In this document: positions 1-8,108 of the stretch, piece by piece
Layout of the letters: every line of letters begins with the position of its first letter
Numbering within the stretch: the stretch's first letter is position 1
From: Streptomyces polyasparticus
GTDB lineage: Bacteria > Actinomycetota > Actinomycetes > Streptomycetales > Streptomycetaceae
NCBI RefSeq assembly: GCF_014493765.1
Contig: NZ_JACTVJ010000036.1
Span: 1 to 64,000 of the forward strand
Direction of reading: 5' to 3'
Length of the DNA stretch: 64,000 bases
Position numbers and translations under genes: made by a program
The notes under the pieces: generated by a model
What the model saw: the letters and a program-made list of their open reading frames with translations, nothing else
The model's database searches: none
Told to the model about the DNA's origin: nothing

Positions 1-28
1 TAGACGGGCAGTTGTGATGGGCGGCAGT

Positions 29-55
29 GTGCGGAGCGGCCGGGCCGCTCCGCAC
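29..55 (-). terminator. Hairpin terminator closing operon 1
   Basis: A perfect 13-bp inverted repeat (GTGCGGAGCGGCC and GGCCGCTCCGCAC around one G) begins just beyond the stop of the DUF317 gene that ends at 59. It is the expected place for the end of the minus-strand operon that starts near 8001. No clear U tract follows, as is common in Streptomyces. Confidence 0.7.
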
Positions 56-58
56 GAG

Positions 59-877
59 TCAGCGGCTCCGGCTCGTTGGCGTGATCGCCTCGGTGACGGG
101 CGCTGACGAAGGCCGGGCGGTGGGTGCGGCGCTGCGGCGGGCTTTGCGAACGGCGGACTTGCTGGCCTTCAGCCGTGCTTCGTGGGCGGCGGCGAGCTGT
201 TCGCCCTGGGCGCCGCGTTCCACCTGCGTGACCAGGTGGGAGTGCGGGACGTCGTAGTGGCCACGGGAGACGGGCGCGGAGTCGACGAGGGCGGTGGCGA
301 AGCCAGCGAGTAGATGGCGCGGGGCGCGGTCGTCGAAGTACGCATGCCACAACCGGTTGTGACCGCCACCCCCGTTGGGCAGAGCGACTTCGGCCTTCCA
401 ACTGAAGTAGTCGCTGGTCAGCGTTGTCGACCGCTCCATGGTCGTGATGCCGTCCGGATGGCATGCACGCTCGTTGCCTCGTTCGTCGCGCTCGTAGGTC
501 CAGCCGGCTGCTTGCAGCGTCGGCCAGATGTCCGGTTCGGCCTCGGGTGCGGTCTGCAGGAGCGGGTCGGTGAATCCGGCGATGATCTCGGCGGGCGTGT
601 TGGCGCCGAAGGACGCGTACCAGCGCTCCGACGAGACCCGCCACCAGGAGCCGTACGTGTCCGGCGTGGGCTCCAGGACGAGCGTGTGCCGGTAGTCGGG
701 GCTGGCCAGGACGACATGGGGGAAGTCGGGGTCGCCGTAGTTCTCCCACCCGCCGGCCCGCAGTGCCTGGGTGACGTGGCGCGGGTCACCGGGCCCGGCG
801 AGGTGGCGGGGCGTCGTGTCGAACCAGATCCGCGACCAGGGCTCGTCGGCCTTGCTGGCGATGTAGGGGCGCGTCAC
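59..877 (-). CDS. DUF317-family protein, two repeats (272 aa)
   Basis: The protein has two DUF317-type repeats: an N-terminal TPRHLAGPGDPRHVTQALR segment followed by a PHVVLASPD strand, and a second half with RLWHAYF and APRHLLAGF. The C-terminus is basic and Ala/Arg-rich. DUF317 proteins are abundant in Streptomyces plasmids and integrative elements, but their biochemical role is unknown. It is the last gene of operon 1. Its ATG overlaps the previous stop by 4 nt (ATGA), implying translational coupling. Paralogues are at 1265, 2095 and 16484. Confidence 0.85.
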   Translation of the reverse strand: MTRPYIASKADEPWSRIWFDTTPRHLAGPGDPRHVTQALRAGGWENYGDPDFPHVVLASPDYRHTLVLEPTPDTYGSWWRVSSERWYASFGANTPAEIIAGFTDPLLQTAPEAEPDIWPTLQAAGWTYERDERGNERACHPDGITTMERSTTLTSDYFSWKAEVALPNGGGGHNRLWHAYFDDRAPRHLLAGFATALVDSAPVSRGHYDVPHSHLVTQVERGAQGEQLAAAHEARLKASKSAVRKARRSAAPTARPSSAPVTEAITPTSRSR

Positions 878-1224
878 GACGCCGGCGGAGGACCAGCAGG
901 CGCGAACGTGAGGCCGTTCAGGCGCTGCATGTCCCAGTGCAGGATGTGCCAGTCGGTGGCCTCCTGGGCAGCTTCCCGGAGCCCGGTGATGATCAGGCGG
1001 ACCTCGTCGGTCTGGGCACCGGCCTGCTGGGAGACGAGGCGTGCGGCGCTGCGCAGGACGTCGCCGAGGAGGATGGGGATGCCGGTGTCTTCGTCGAGGA
1101 GGCCAGCGAGCAGGGGAAGCGCCTCGGATGCGGGCGGATCGGTGCGCAGGTAGTCCCTTATCTGGGCCAGGGCGGCCGTCGTCTGCGCGGCCTGGTCGGA
1201 GCTGGGAACGGTGGGGTTGGGCAT
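874..1224 (-). CDS. Small helical protein of unknown function (116 aa)
   Basis: Not recognised by name. The middle of the protein (LLDEDTGIPILLGDVLRSA) resembles the LDYDTGLLGEVTEL stretch of the 129-aa protein at 2895-3284, so the two appear to be paralogues, each placed upstream of DUF317 genes. It is predicted mostly helical and soluble. The start is ATG at 1224 with an AAGGA-like site; the stop overlaps the next ATG (ATGA). Confidence 0.75.
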   Translation of the reverse strand: MPNPTVPSSDQAAQTTAALAQIRDYLRTDPPASEALPLLAGLLDEDTGIPILLGDVLRSAARLVSQQAGAQTDEVRLIITGLREAAQEATDWHILHWDMQRLNGLTFAPAGPPPAS

Positions 1225-1264
1225 CAACGTCCTTGTGCGGAGGGGGAGGTGAGGGCGCGGGTGA

Positions 1265-2098
1265 TCAGCGACGCCTTCTGTGGCGAGGTGAGCCTTGGGG
1301 AGGCGGCGGTGTCGCCGGGGACTGCTCGGGCGGGCCGAGGCGCTCGGTGGCTTGGAGCCGTTGCAGGTGGAGCAGACGGTGTTGTTCCGGTGTGACAGTG
1401 CTGCGGAGGGAGTTGAGGAAGCCGAAGGTGTGGCCCGTCGTCTGACCCTCGGCACGGAGCAGCGGCGTTGGATCGGTGAGTGCGTCGACGAATCCCGCGA
1501 GCGCGGCGGCCGGCGCGGCCTCCTCGATGGAAGCGCCCCAGACCCACAGGCGCCGTGTGTCGGAGAGGGGGATGGAGACCTCGACGTCCCAACGCCACCG
1601 AGGTGTTTCTGAGAGCGAGGAGACGCGGGCCAGCACGGCGGTCTCATCAGGGGACAGAGCGGCTCGCTCCCGCCCGGCCCGCCGCGTTGCCCAGCCCCGG
1701 CTGGCCGCGAGGCGCCACAGGTCTGCTGTCGGATGCTGTGGAGTGGTGCTGGTCAGGGCATCGGTGAAGCCTGCGATGACCTCTGCCGGGGTGTTGCCGC
1801 CGAACTGGGCCACCCATGCGCGGTCCTCGGCCGGGTGGATGCGCCACCAGGTGCTCCGCTCGTCGGGTTCGGGCTCGAGCGTGAGGTGCAGGTGGTGGTC
1901 AGGGCTTTCCAGCAGGACGTGGGGAAAGCCGACGACCGAGTGATTGCTCCACCCCGACGCGAGCAGATGCTCGGTCACGTGCCGGGGGTCGCCGCCGCCG
2001 GCCAGGTGCCGGGGAGAGACCTCGTCCAGCCAGCGGACGGCGTTGACGCGATGCAGGGTGGGCCCATTGACGCGGGAGTAGAAGCGTTCGTGGTTCAC
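1265..2098 (-). CDS. DUF317-family protein (277 aa)
   Basis: Two DUF317 repeats are visible: SPRHLAGGGDPRHVTEHLL then PHVLLESPDHHLHL near residues 28-75, and NTPAEVIAGFTDALTS then a second strand-rich half with RLWVWG and ALAGFVDALTD. The tail is Pro/Arg-rich. The ATG at 2098 overlaps the upstream stop by 4 nt. It is probably a tandem duplicate of its neighbours; no enzymatic motif is seen. Confidence 0.85.
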   Translation of the reverse strand: MNHERFYSRVNGPTLHRVNAVRWLDEVSPRHLAGGGDPRHVTEHLLASGWSNHSVVGFPHVLLESPDHHLHLTLEPEPDERSTWWRIHPAEDRAWVAQFGGNTPAEVIAGFTDALTSTTPQHPTADLWRLAASRGWATRRAGRERAALSPDETAVLARVSSLSETPRWRWDVEVSIPLSDTRRLWVWGASIEEAAPAAALAGFVDALTDPTPLLRAEGQTTGHTFGFLNSLRSTVTPEQHRLLHLQRLQATERLGPPEQSPATPPPPQGSPRHRRRR

Positions 2099-2898
2099 CG
2101 CATCCGCCCGGCCTTGGCGTACGGGCGGGCTCCGGTTCCTTGAGGGCGCGCCTTGTTGGTGGCGAAGGCGTTGCTAGCCCAAGTGGCGGCACGGGCCGCG
2201 GTGACCCGGGCTTGCTGCCATGCGCTGAGCTGCGAGGGCAGCACGGACACGGAGGTGGTGCGGATTCTCTGGGAGGGCGGGACGTGCCCGAGGGGCCGCA
2301 TCGCCGGCTGCGGATCGGCGAGCGCGGTGCTGAACGCCTGCACGAGGTGCATTGGCGTGGTCGGCGTGAACATCGCCTCCCACACCCGGCCGTGTTCATT
2401 GCGGGCGCCGGCCCACCAGTGCGCCTGTCCGGGGGCGGTCTGGTGGAAGCGGAGGACGGCGTCGCCGTCCGGGCTGCGGGCGGTGAAGTGCTGTCCGCGT
2501 TCGGTCTCCCAGTCCTGGGCCTCAAGCGGCGCCCACACGTTGGGGGCGTGTGCCGAGCGCGGCCGGGTCAGTGCGTCGGTGAACCCGGCCACGATCTCGA
2601 CGGGGACCTGCCGACCTAGGGTGGCGTGCCATGCCTCTTGGGTCGCGGTCTGCTTTCCGCTGATGGTCCAGCCGCCGGGCTGGGTGTACGGGTCGTATCC
2701 GATGCGCATGGACTTGTCGGGGCTGTCGAACACGACAGGGCCGCCGGACTTGGACTTGTCCCAGCCCGAGGCGCGCAGGTACTCGGTGACGTGGCGCAGG
2801 TCTCCGCCGCCGGCGAGGTGTCGCGGCTCAACGAGGTAATGCTGCTGCGCCTGTTGACCAGTTGGGCCCCAGCCGGACCACTGCTTGTTCTTCTTCAC
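2095..2898 (-). CDS. DUF317-family protein (267 aa)
   Basis: The N-terminus contains PRHLAGGGDLRHVTEYLRA and VVFDSPDKSMRIGYD, followed by PVEIVAGFTDALTR, the typical DUF317 order, and a weaker second repeat (HLVQAFSTALADPQP). The C-terminal 60 residues are basic and low-complexity. The ATG overlaps the stop of the 129-aa gene upstream (ATGA). It is similar in size and layout to the genes at 59 and 1265. Confidence 0.85.
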   Translation of the reverse strand: MKKNKQWSGWGPTGQQAQQHYLVEPRHLAGGGDLRHVTEYLRASGWDKSKSGGPVVFDSPDKSMRIGYDPYTQPGGWTISGKQTATQEAWHATLGRQVPVEIVAGFTDALTRPRSAHAPNVWAPLEAQDWETERGQHFTARSPDGDAVLRFHQTAPGQAHWWAGARNEHGRVWEAMFTPTTPMHLVQAFSTALADPQPAMRPLGHVPPSQRIRTTSVSVLPSQLSAWQQARVTAARAATWASNAFATNKARPQGTGARPYAKAGRMR

Positions 2899-3284
2899 CG
2901 GCGCCGCCTGAAGACCATCGCCGAGGCGACCGGCGCAGCGGTCGGCCTGCTGGATGCGATGGCGGGCGCGGTGACCTTCTTGATGCTGCCGGTGTGCTCG
3001 TTGAGGTTGGCGCCCACACTGTCGAGTTCGTTCGCGGCGCGGCCCAGCGCCAGCCAGACCTCGGGCGGCAGAACACCGCGCTCGGAGTGGACTTTCGCGA
3101 AACGCGAGCCGGTGGAGACGAGTTCGGTGACCTCGCCGAGAAGTCCGGTGTCGTAGTCCAGGACGGTGGCGAGGATCTGGGCCTGCTCGTGCGGCGGCGC
3201 CAGGGCGAGGTGGCGGCGGAGCTGGCCGATCTGGGCGGTGATGGCGTCAGCGAGCTGTACGGAGGGGAGGTTCGAGTCGGTCAT
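2895..3284 (-). CDS. Helical hypothetical protein (129 aa)
   Basis: Unrecognised. It is heptad-like through most of its length (LADAITAQIGQLRRHLAL, LATVLDYDTGLLGEVTELV, LGRAANELDSVGANLNEH) and ends in a basic tail. It resembles the 116-aa protein at 874-1224. The ATG at 3284 is preceded by AGGAG; the stop overlaps the following DUF317 gene. It may be a small helical partner of the DUF317 proteins, by position only. Confidence 0.75.
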   Translation of the reverse strand: MTDSNLPSVQLADAITAQIGQLRRHLALAPPHEQAQILATVLDYDTGLLGEVTELVSTGSRFAKVHSERGVLPPEVWLALGRAANELDSVGANLNEHTGSIKKVTAPAIASSRPTAAPVASAMVFRRRR

Positions 3285-3312
3285 GGGCTCCTGAACAGGG
3301 TGTTGCTGAGGG

Positions 3313-3537
3313 TTAGTTGTGGTGTTGGCGGATGCGGTAGCTGTCGATGAGGAGGAGCGCGTCGTGGCGGCGGGCCTCGTCGAGGGTGGCCTCGGGGCGT
3401 CCGCCCGCCAGCGGGATGGTGCGCCCCTGGCTGCCGAGGGTGACGGCGCGCAGGTAGCGGCGGAACAGGGCGGTGACCAGGCGGGGTTTGCGGCTGGCGG
3501 TGGTGGGTGGTGGCGTGCGGTCGGGTTCGTGAGTGAC
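3313..3537 (-). CDS. Small basic protein with no canonical start codon (74 aa)
   Basis: The reading frame has sensible content (KPRLVTALFRRYLRAVTLG, GGRPEATLDEARRHDALLL) and ends with TAA at 3313. No in-frame ATG, GTG or TTG lies near its start. An AGGAG sits 6 nt before GTC at 3537, the best supported initiation point. It fills the gap between two well-supported genes of operon 1. Function unknown. The start could be an error or a true near-cognate codon. Confidence 0.55.
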   Translation of the reverse strand, partial: VTHEPDRTPPPTTASRKPRLVTALFRRYLRAVTLGSQGRTIPLAGGRPEATLDEARRHDALLLIDSYRIRQHHN

Positions 3538-3599
3538 GGCGGGCTCCTGGGGAGGGTGGGGCCGGCCCCAGTGGGCCGGGGCCGGCGACGGGTGGGCGG

Positions 3600-3962
3600 T
3601 TAGCGCGTACGGTGCGCTCGCGCAGAGCGTGGTGCGGGTGGCGGGGACTGTCGGTGTGCTGCCTGTTCGGCGAGTGCGGCGCGGTAGGCGGTGCCGCCGA
3701 AGAGGCCCGTGTCGATGTCGACCTGGTATCCGGCACGGGCCAGCAGGGGCGCGGCCCGGTCGGCCATGGACTTCATGGCGATCTCGTCCATCCCGTCGGG
3801 GACTTGATGCCAGACATCGCCGAAGGCGCTGTGCCGGTCGAGACCGAGGTTGTCGAGCATCGCCAGGAGAGGCTCAGAGGCGCCGGTACGGGTGTCGACG
3901 TAGATCGTTCCGTCGCGGTGGTAGAAGGTGACGTCGACGCCGTGTTCATCGGCGAGGCTCAC
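3600..3962 (-). CDS. Small protein with the recurring GF-P-AGYxVxxD module (120 aa)
   Basis: Unnamed family. Residues about 10-95 match the neighbour at 3959: VDVTFYHRDGTIYVDTRTG, then LLAMLDNLGL, VWHQVPDGMDE and LLARAGYQVDIDTGLFGG. The GTG at 3962 overlaps the upstream stop (GTGA), which favours it over the ATG 9 nt earlier. The tail is basic and Pro-rich. The same module recurs in at least five other genes of operons 1 and 2. Confidence 0.75.
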   Translation of the reverse strand: MSLADEHGVDVTFYHRDGTIYVDTRTGASEPLLAMLDNLGLDRHSAFGDVWHQVPDGMDEIAMKSMADRAAPLLARAGYQVDIDTGLFGGTAYRAALAEQAAHRQSPPPAPRSARAHRTR

Positions 3963-4363
3963 CGGCGGCATGCCCCTGCCGGACGGGCAGAGGTGGGCGC
4001 TGCCGCCACGGCGGGCGGCGGTGCCGGTGCACTTTGGTTGCGCATGGCCGTTGCGGCGTTGGTGTAAGCGGCGATGTCCCAGACGTCATTGTCGATCTGG
4101 ACCACATATCCGGCCTTGTGTAGCCAGGGCACCGCGTGGGTAGCGAGCTGCTTCTTCGCGTCCTCGCTGAGGTGGGCGGGTGCTTCGTGCCAGACGTAGA
4201 CCGGCCCGGGGGTGGGCAGGGTCTGGCGCTCGAAGCCGAGGCGGTCGAGCAGGTCAAGGAGGTGTTCGGGCGCGCCGGTTGGGGTGTCGGCGTGCACGGT
4301 GTCGCTCAGGGCCTTGCGGTAGATCGTGACGTCGGTGCCGGCGTCGTCGGCTCGGTTTCCCAC
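3959..4363 (-). CDS. Paralogue of the 3600-3962 gene (134 aa)
   Basis: It has the same order of elements as its downstream neighbour: TDVTIYRKALSDTVHADTPTG, LLDLLDRLGFERQ, VYVWHEAPAHLSEDAK, PWLHKAGYVVQIDNDVW. The GTG at 4363 follows an AAAGAA site. The pair looks like a tandem duplication. No known catalytic motif; a small folded alpha/beta domain is likely. Confidence 0.75.
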   Translation of the reverse strand: MGNRADDAGTDVTIYRKALSDTVHADTPTGAPEHLLDLLDRLGFERQTLPTPGPVYVWHEAPAHLSEDAKKQLATHAVPWLHKAGYVVQIDNDVWDIAAYTNAATAMRNQSAPAPPPAVAAAPTSARPAGACRR

Positions 4364-4388
4364 GTGGTTCTTTCTGCTCGGGTCGGGG

Positions 4389-5144
4389 TCATCGCCGTCG
4401 TACGGATGGCGCGGGTGAGGGAGTCGCCGGCGCGACGGGGGTGGTGGCCAGGGCGGGTCCGGCCTGCGGATGACGCAGTTGGGCGGCGACCCCCAGATCG
4501 GAGAGGCGTTCGCCGGCGGCTCGTACGGAGGCGGCCTGGTGGGCGGTGTCGTCACCGGACAGCACGAAGACGTTCCGGTCCGGGGCGAACGTGAAGCCGT
4601 TCTCGGTCAGGGCCTCGGTGATGTCGGCGCGCTCGGGCTTGTCGACGATGAGGTCCTCGCCGGACCAGGTCATCACGACGCGTTCCGGATCGGCCTGCGG
4701 TGCCGAGAGTCGGGCGGCGTTGCTGCGGACCTGGCCGAGGGCCTTGTCGTACCGCGGAAGCAAATCGTGGGTGATGTCTTCGGCGGCGCTGAACGGGTCG
4801 GCAGCGACCGTGATTCCGTCGGGCTCGCGGACGGCGCGGAATGCCTCGTTCGGTGCGTCGTCGGGGGCCATGGCGGCGATCAGATATCCCTCGCCGTAAC
4901 CGATCGGGTCGGCGACGAACAGGCGGGTTCCGTCATCGCGGGTGATGACGGCGCACTGGTCCACGGTGTGCTTGGCCAAGGCGTCGGCGACGTCGTTCAT
5001 GTCCCACACGCGGTCGGTGAGCGCGCCGTGGTCGTTGTTGCCGCCGCGATCCGGGTGGAACGTGCTGGTCCAGGCGCCGGGCAGTTCGCCGGCGAGGACG
5101 GTAGCGAACGAGCCGAGACTGGTGTCGGGGGTGGGGTCGTGCAT
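4389..5144 (-). CDS. Hypothetical protein, operon 1 (251 aa)
   Basis: Not recognised. The N-terminal half is acidic (FATVLAGELPGAWTSTFH, DMNDVADALAKHTVDQ, AVITRDDGTRLFVADPIGY). The C-terminal half has helix-strand alternations such as ADITEALTENGFTFAPD. The first lines resemble the GELPGAW/LPGQWEV/LPGTWSAEL strand in the proteins at 13373 and 15250. The ATG is preceded by GAGGAG. No membrane segment or signal peptide. Confidence 0.75.
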   Translation of the reverse strand: MHDPTPDTSLGSFATVLAGELPGAWTSTFHPDRGGNNDHGALTDRVWDMNDVADALAKHTVDQCAVITRDDGTRLFVADPIGYGEGYLIAAMAPDDAPNEAFRAVREPDGITVAADPFSAAEDITHDLLPRYDKALGQVRSNAARLSAPQADPERVVMTWSGEDLIVDKPERADITEALTENGFTFAPDRNVFVLSGDDTAHQAASVRAAGERLSDLGVAAQLRHPQAGPALATTPVAPATPSPAPSVRRR

Positions 5145-5171
5145 GGGCTCCTCGGAAGGGAAGGGTGCGGA

Positions 5172-5882
5172 TCAGCGCCGCGGGGGTGCCGGTGCGGGGG
5201 CGGCGGGCGCGGCGACGGGGGTGGTGGTCAGACGAGGCGGAGGCGGCGGGCAGGCGCAGACGGCGGAGGCTTCGCGTTCGTCCGGTCCGACCTCGGCGGT
5301 GCACGCGCGGCGCTGGGGATGGTCCTGGTGCCGGTCGGCGAGGTCGTTGCGTATGTGTGCGAGGTCGGACCACAGGACGGCGAGCCGGTGCTCGGCGAGG
5401 TACTGCAGCCGCTTCGCGGTGTGTGGATCCGGCGGTTGGCCGAGGTCTTGATAGAAGGCGGCGGTGGCCGCGAGCACCTCGCCGAGGGCGATGAGTACGC
5501 CGTCGTGGGAGGCCGTGAGTTCGGTCAGGGCGTCGGCGACCTCGTCGCTGGTGGTGGCGTCGCGGATCTGTTCGGCGAGGTGTGCGACCTGGGAGCCAAG
5601 CGGCAGGTAGCGCGCCTCGCGTGTCTCGGTGTCGAAAACGTGGTCAGTAACGACGTCGTATTTGACGGCGCGTAGCCGGGCGACGGCGCGGGTGGCGAGA
5701 CGTTTCTCCTCGGCTTCGTCGAGGCCGAGGGGCAGGCGGTGATAGGTCTCGTGGAGGCGGACGACGGGGACGAAGCCGGTGCGCTCAAGGATGCTGTGGG
5801 CTTCGGGATCGCCGCCGCGGGCTAGGACTTCCCCGGAGTGCACATCGCGCCCCAGGGTGAGGAAACGATCGGCAAGGGCCAA
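5172..5882 (-). CDS. Hypothetical protein with N-terminal GF-P-xxYxVxxD module (236 aa)
   Basis: Residues about 28-85 (ILERTGFVPVVRLHETYHRL, then LATRAVARLRAVKYDVVTDH) match the module seen in the small proteins at 3600, 3959, 14434 and 14781. A helical region follows (AEQIRDATTSDEVADALTEL, VLAATAAFYQDLG) with a Pro/Ala tail. The start is TTG at 5882 with GAAAGA upstream. Function unknown. Confidence 0.75.
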   Translation of the reverse strand: MALADRFLTLGRDVHSGEVLARGGDPEAHSILERTGFVPVVRLHETYHRLPLGLDEAEEKRLATRAVARLRAVKYDVVTDHVFDTETREARYLPLGSQVAHLAEQIRDATTSDEVADALTELTASHDGVLIALGEVLAATAAFYQDLGQPPDPHTAKRLQYLAEHRLAVLWSDLAHIRNDLADRHQDHPQRRACTAEVGPDEREASAVCACPPPPPRLTTTPVAAPAAPAPAPPRR

Positions 5883-5903
5883 GAAGGTGTTCTTTCAGTC
5901 GGG

Positions 5904-6815
5904 TCAGTGGGAGAGCCGGGCGCCGGACGGGCCAGGTGTGACGATCGGCTTGGACGCAGGGGGTGTTGGCCCTGCAAGGGGCGGTCGAGCGCGGGCTGGC
6001 AGGGCGGCAGCCAGAGACTCGAGACTCTCTTGGATGCCGTACAGCCGACGGGCCACCATCTCCAGCTGGTGCGCGATGTCGGGGCCGTACGCATCCGGCA
6101 GGCCATCGAGGCGGTGGGCCGCGTGCTCGATGAGGCCGCGAACCGTGGACAGCGGCCCGGTGCGTTCGGCGGCGAGCTGCCGCAGCAGTACGGCGAACTG
6201 AGAAGCGGCATCTGCGGTGCCGGCTTCCAGTCGGCGCCCCGCGAACCGGGCTTGCTGGACGGGCTGCTGCGGATCGGGCCCGGTACGGGGCGAGATGAGG
6301 CCCAGCTCTGCCTCGATGCGCCGGCTCTCGGTGGCCAGGCGCGCAGGCAGCCGGTACGGCTGTGTGGTCCATGTGTCGTCAGGCCGGATGAGGTTGGCGA
6401 TCAGATCGAGGCGGCCAGTCTGCGCCTGCACCGCGATCCAGCGGCAGCCGTGATCGTCCCCGGGGCGCTGGATGCCTGCGGTGCGGGCGACTCGGTGGGC
6501 GATCTCGGACCACTCGGGCCCGGTGAGCTCGCGATCGTCCGGGTGCAGGCGCACGGACGCGTGCCAGATGGCGTGCCGGTCGCCCTGCGGGCCGGCCACG
6601 AAGGAGTGTTGCCAGAGCGGATCGTCCAGATGCTCGGCCCAATCCGCCGAGGTCCAGACGCGCTCCTGTTCGTCGAGTAGGTAGGCGTCCAGGCCCGGCC
6701 AGTGGGCGACCACCGTGTGATCGGTGAGTCCCTCCTGGGTGCTGATGGGCCGGCCCAGTGCCTCGGCGACCGCCTCGTTGGGGTCGATGCCGCGCTCGTG
6801 AATACTGATGATCAT
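5904..6815 (-). CDS. Relaxase-like protein apparently lacking the catalytic histidines (303 aa)
   Basis: Residues 82-160 resemble the core of actinobacterial MOBP-type relaxases: IWHASVRLHPDDRELTGPEW, then IAHRVARTAGI, GDDHGCRWIAVQAQ and a LATESRRIEAELGL helix. In active relaxases the strand after RWIAV carries the HxH metal-binding motif; here it reads TGRLDLIANLIR, with no histidine pair. It may therefore be a DNA-binding accessory or a decayed relaxase. The C-terminal half is helical with a Pro-rich tail. The ATG overlaps the upstream stop (ATGA). Family assignment is from memory of sequence patterns, not a search. Confidence 0.6.
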   Translation of the reverse strand: MIISIHERGIDPNEAVAEALGRPISTQEGLTDHTVVAHWPGLDAYLLDEQERVWTSADWAEHLDDPLWQHSFVAGPQGDRHAIWHASVRLHPDDRELTGPEWSEIAHRVARTAGIQRPGDDHGCRWIAVQAQTGRLDLIANLIRPDDTWTTQPYRLPARLATESRRIEAELGLISPRTGPDPQQPVQQARFAGRRLEAGTADAASQFAVLLRQLAAERTGPLSTVRGLIEHAAHRLDGLPDAYGPDIAHQLEMVARRLYGIQESLESLAAALPARARPPLAGPTPPASKPIVTPGPSGARLSH

Positions 6816-7588
6816 GGTGAGGTGAGGTTTCGGATCGCGCGCATGCGTTGGTCGAGTTCGTAGGCGGCAGTGATGAGCGTGTGCTCATGCACAAGGTCGG
6901 CGTGGACGCTCGGATCGCCGGGCGGCAGCTGATCCAGTGCGTGGCCGATGGCCGTGAGGGCTTCGGGGTATTCGTTGAGGCTGCGCCGGCCCGAGGCCAT
7001 GCGGTACAGCGCGATGGGATCGTTCAGCCCGCCGTCGGGGAGCAGCCCCACCAGGGAGACCAGCAAGGAGGCCCGGCCGGGCAGCTGGCTGCCGAGCCAC
7101 AGACCGTGCAGCAGGACGTGCACCGTCTTGGGGTGGCCGTCCGCGGAGATTAGGGCCCGTTGCATGACGGCCAGGCCGTCCGGCCGCGACTGCCCCAACC
7201 GGGAGAAGGCGTACAGCGCCTCGGTATACGGATCCTGGTCCAGCACGCGGGGCGGCACCTTGCACATGAGCGCTTCCATGGTGGGGCAGCGGGTGTCGAA
7301 GCGCAGTCCGTTGAAGTACAGATGCCGGTACGTGCGCCAGAGCATGGGGTCGGCGCTGGAGTCGGTGGCGTGCTCGGGGGTAAGCAGGTTCAACACGCTG
7401 TTGCCGGCGGCGCGGGCCTGCCAGGCGACGTCGGCGCACACTTCGGCCGACTCCTGCCACGTCGCTTCCATCTCGCGCAGAGACTCGGTGAGCAGCGTCG
7501 GCCACTCGCTACTGGTGATCTCGCCGGAGGCAGCAGAAGCCGCTCGCGCCAGGGTCGCTGCGCGCTCCATTTCGGGTGTGTGGGTCAC
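6812..7588 (-). CDS. Hypothetical helical protein, operon 1 (258 aa)
   Basis: Unrecognised. It is helix-rich with TPR-like or HEAT-like periodicity (YTEALYAFSRLGQSRPDGLA, VLLHGLWLGSQLPGRASLL, EYPEALTAIGHALDQLPP) and cysteines at RCPTMEALMCKVP. The GTG at 7588 overlaps the upstream stop (GTGA) and is preferred over an internal ATG. It precedes the relaxase-like gene, with which it is translationally coupled. Confidence 0.75.
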   Translation of the reverse strand: MTHTPEMERAATLARAASAASGEITSSEWPTLLTESLREMEATWQESAEVCADVAWQARAAGNSVLNLLTPEHATDSSADPMLWRTYRHLYFNGLRFDTRCPTMEALMCKVPPRVLDQDPYTEALYAFSRLGQSRPDGLAVMQRALISADGHPKTVHVLLHGLWLGSQLPGRASLLVSLVGLLPDGGLNDPIALYRMASGRRSLNEYPEALTAIGHALDQLPPGDPSVHADLVHEHTLITAAYELDQRMRAIRNLTSP

Positions 7589-8001
7589 TGACCGCTCCGG
7601 GCGTCGGCGACGTGCACCACCTGGTTGAGGTGGGTGAGCGAGTACCAGCCGCAGTCGACGTCCGCGTCGGCGTCGACCAGGCGCGGGACCAGGTAAGTGC
7701 GCAGCGCCTGTTGGTAGATGAGGCAGTCCGGGCAGCGGCTGGAGAGGTGGACGAGGTAGCGCGGGTGCGCGGTGATGTACGTGCGCGCGCCGCCGGCGGG
7801 GTCGTACAGGCGCCAGCCGTCCTCGTCGGTCGGGGTGTGCCACGAGGGAGTGACGACCTTGTAGGCATCGCCCCACAGCTCACTGCCAGAGGTGCCCTTG
7901 AGGATGACGACCTGGTCACCGGGCCGGAAATGGGCGTGGGTGATGTCCCGGTCGGGGGTGACGATGTCACCGGGGGCATGCGGATGGCGGGAAACGGGCA
8001 C
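7585..8001 (-). CDS. First gene of operon 1, CPDC-motif protein (138 aa)
   Basis: Unrecognised small soluble protein. After a short basic start it has a beta-rich part (FRPGDQVVILKGTSGSELWG, YKVVTPSWH), then RYLVHLSSRCPDCLIYQQAL with a CxxC pair that could bind zinc alone or as a dimer. The GTG at 8001 sits 8 nt after GGAAGGA, so a longer frame beginning at 8049 is not needed. The shared palindromic promoter element lies about 57 nt upstream of the start. Confidence 0.75.
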   Translation of the reverse strand: MPVSRHPHAPGDIVTPDRDITHAHFRPGDQVVILKGTSGSELWGDAYKVVTPSWHTPTDEDGWRLYDPAGGARTYITAHPRYLVHLSSRCPDCLIYQQALRTYLVPRLVDADADVDCGWYSLTHLNQVVHVADARSGQ

Positions 8002-8056
8002 GGCTGGGTTCCTTCCACGAGGTACGCGGGGAGGCGGTGGGAGGAACAAGGATCCG

Positions 8057-8096
8057 GACGATCCCCGGTTTCGGTAACCGGGGATCGTCGGGTATA
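8057..8096 (-). promoter_or_regulatory. Palindromic promoter element, copy 1 (operon 1)
   Basis: A perfect 14-bp inverted repeat (GACGATCCCCGGTT / AACCGGGGATCGTC, positions 8057-8070 and 8076-8089) has a 5-nt loop. On the minus strand a TATACC hexamer at 8096-8091 ends exactly 5 nt before the ATCCCC core, so transcription would start at or in the palindrome. Downstream, TCCGGATCCTTGTTC resembles the flank of copy 3 (TCCGGACTCTTGTTC). It could be an operator or a 5-prime mRNA hairpin. It also lies just after the end of operon 2 and could help terminate it. Confidence 0.75.
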
Positions 8097-8108
8097 AAGC
8101 CCCGCGTC

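Noticed and set aside
4470-5675. Long plus-strand open frames antisense to operons 1 and 2 (also 15049-16677, 16934-18985, 24817-26109, 28674-29999)
   Set aside because: They mirror well-supported minus-strand genes, are Gly/Arg/Val-rich as expected of shadow frames in GC-rich DNA, and have no domain content or ribosome sites.
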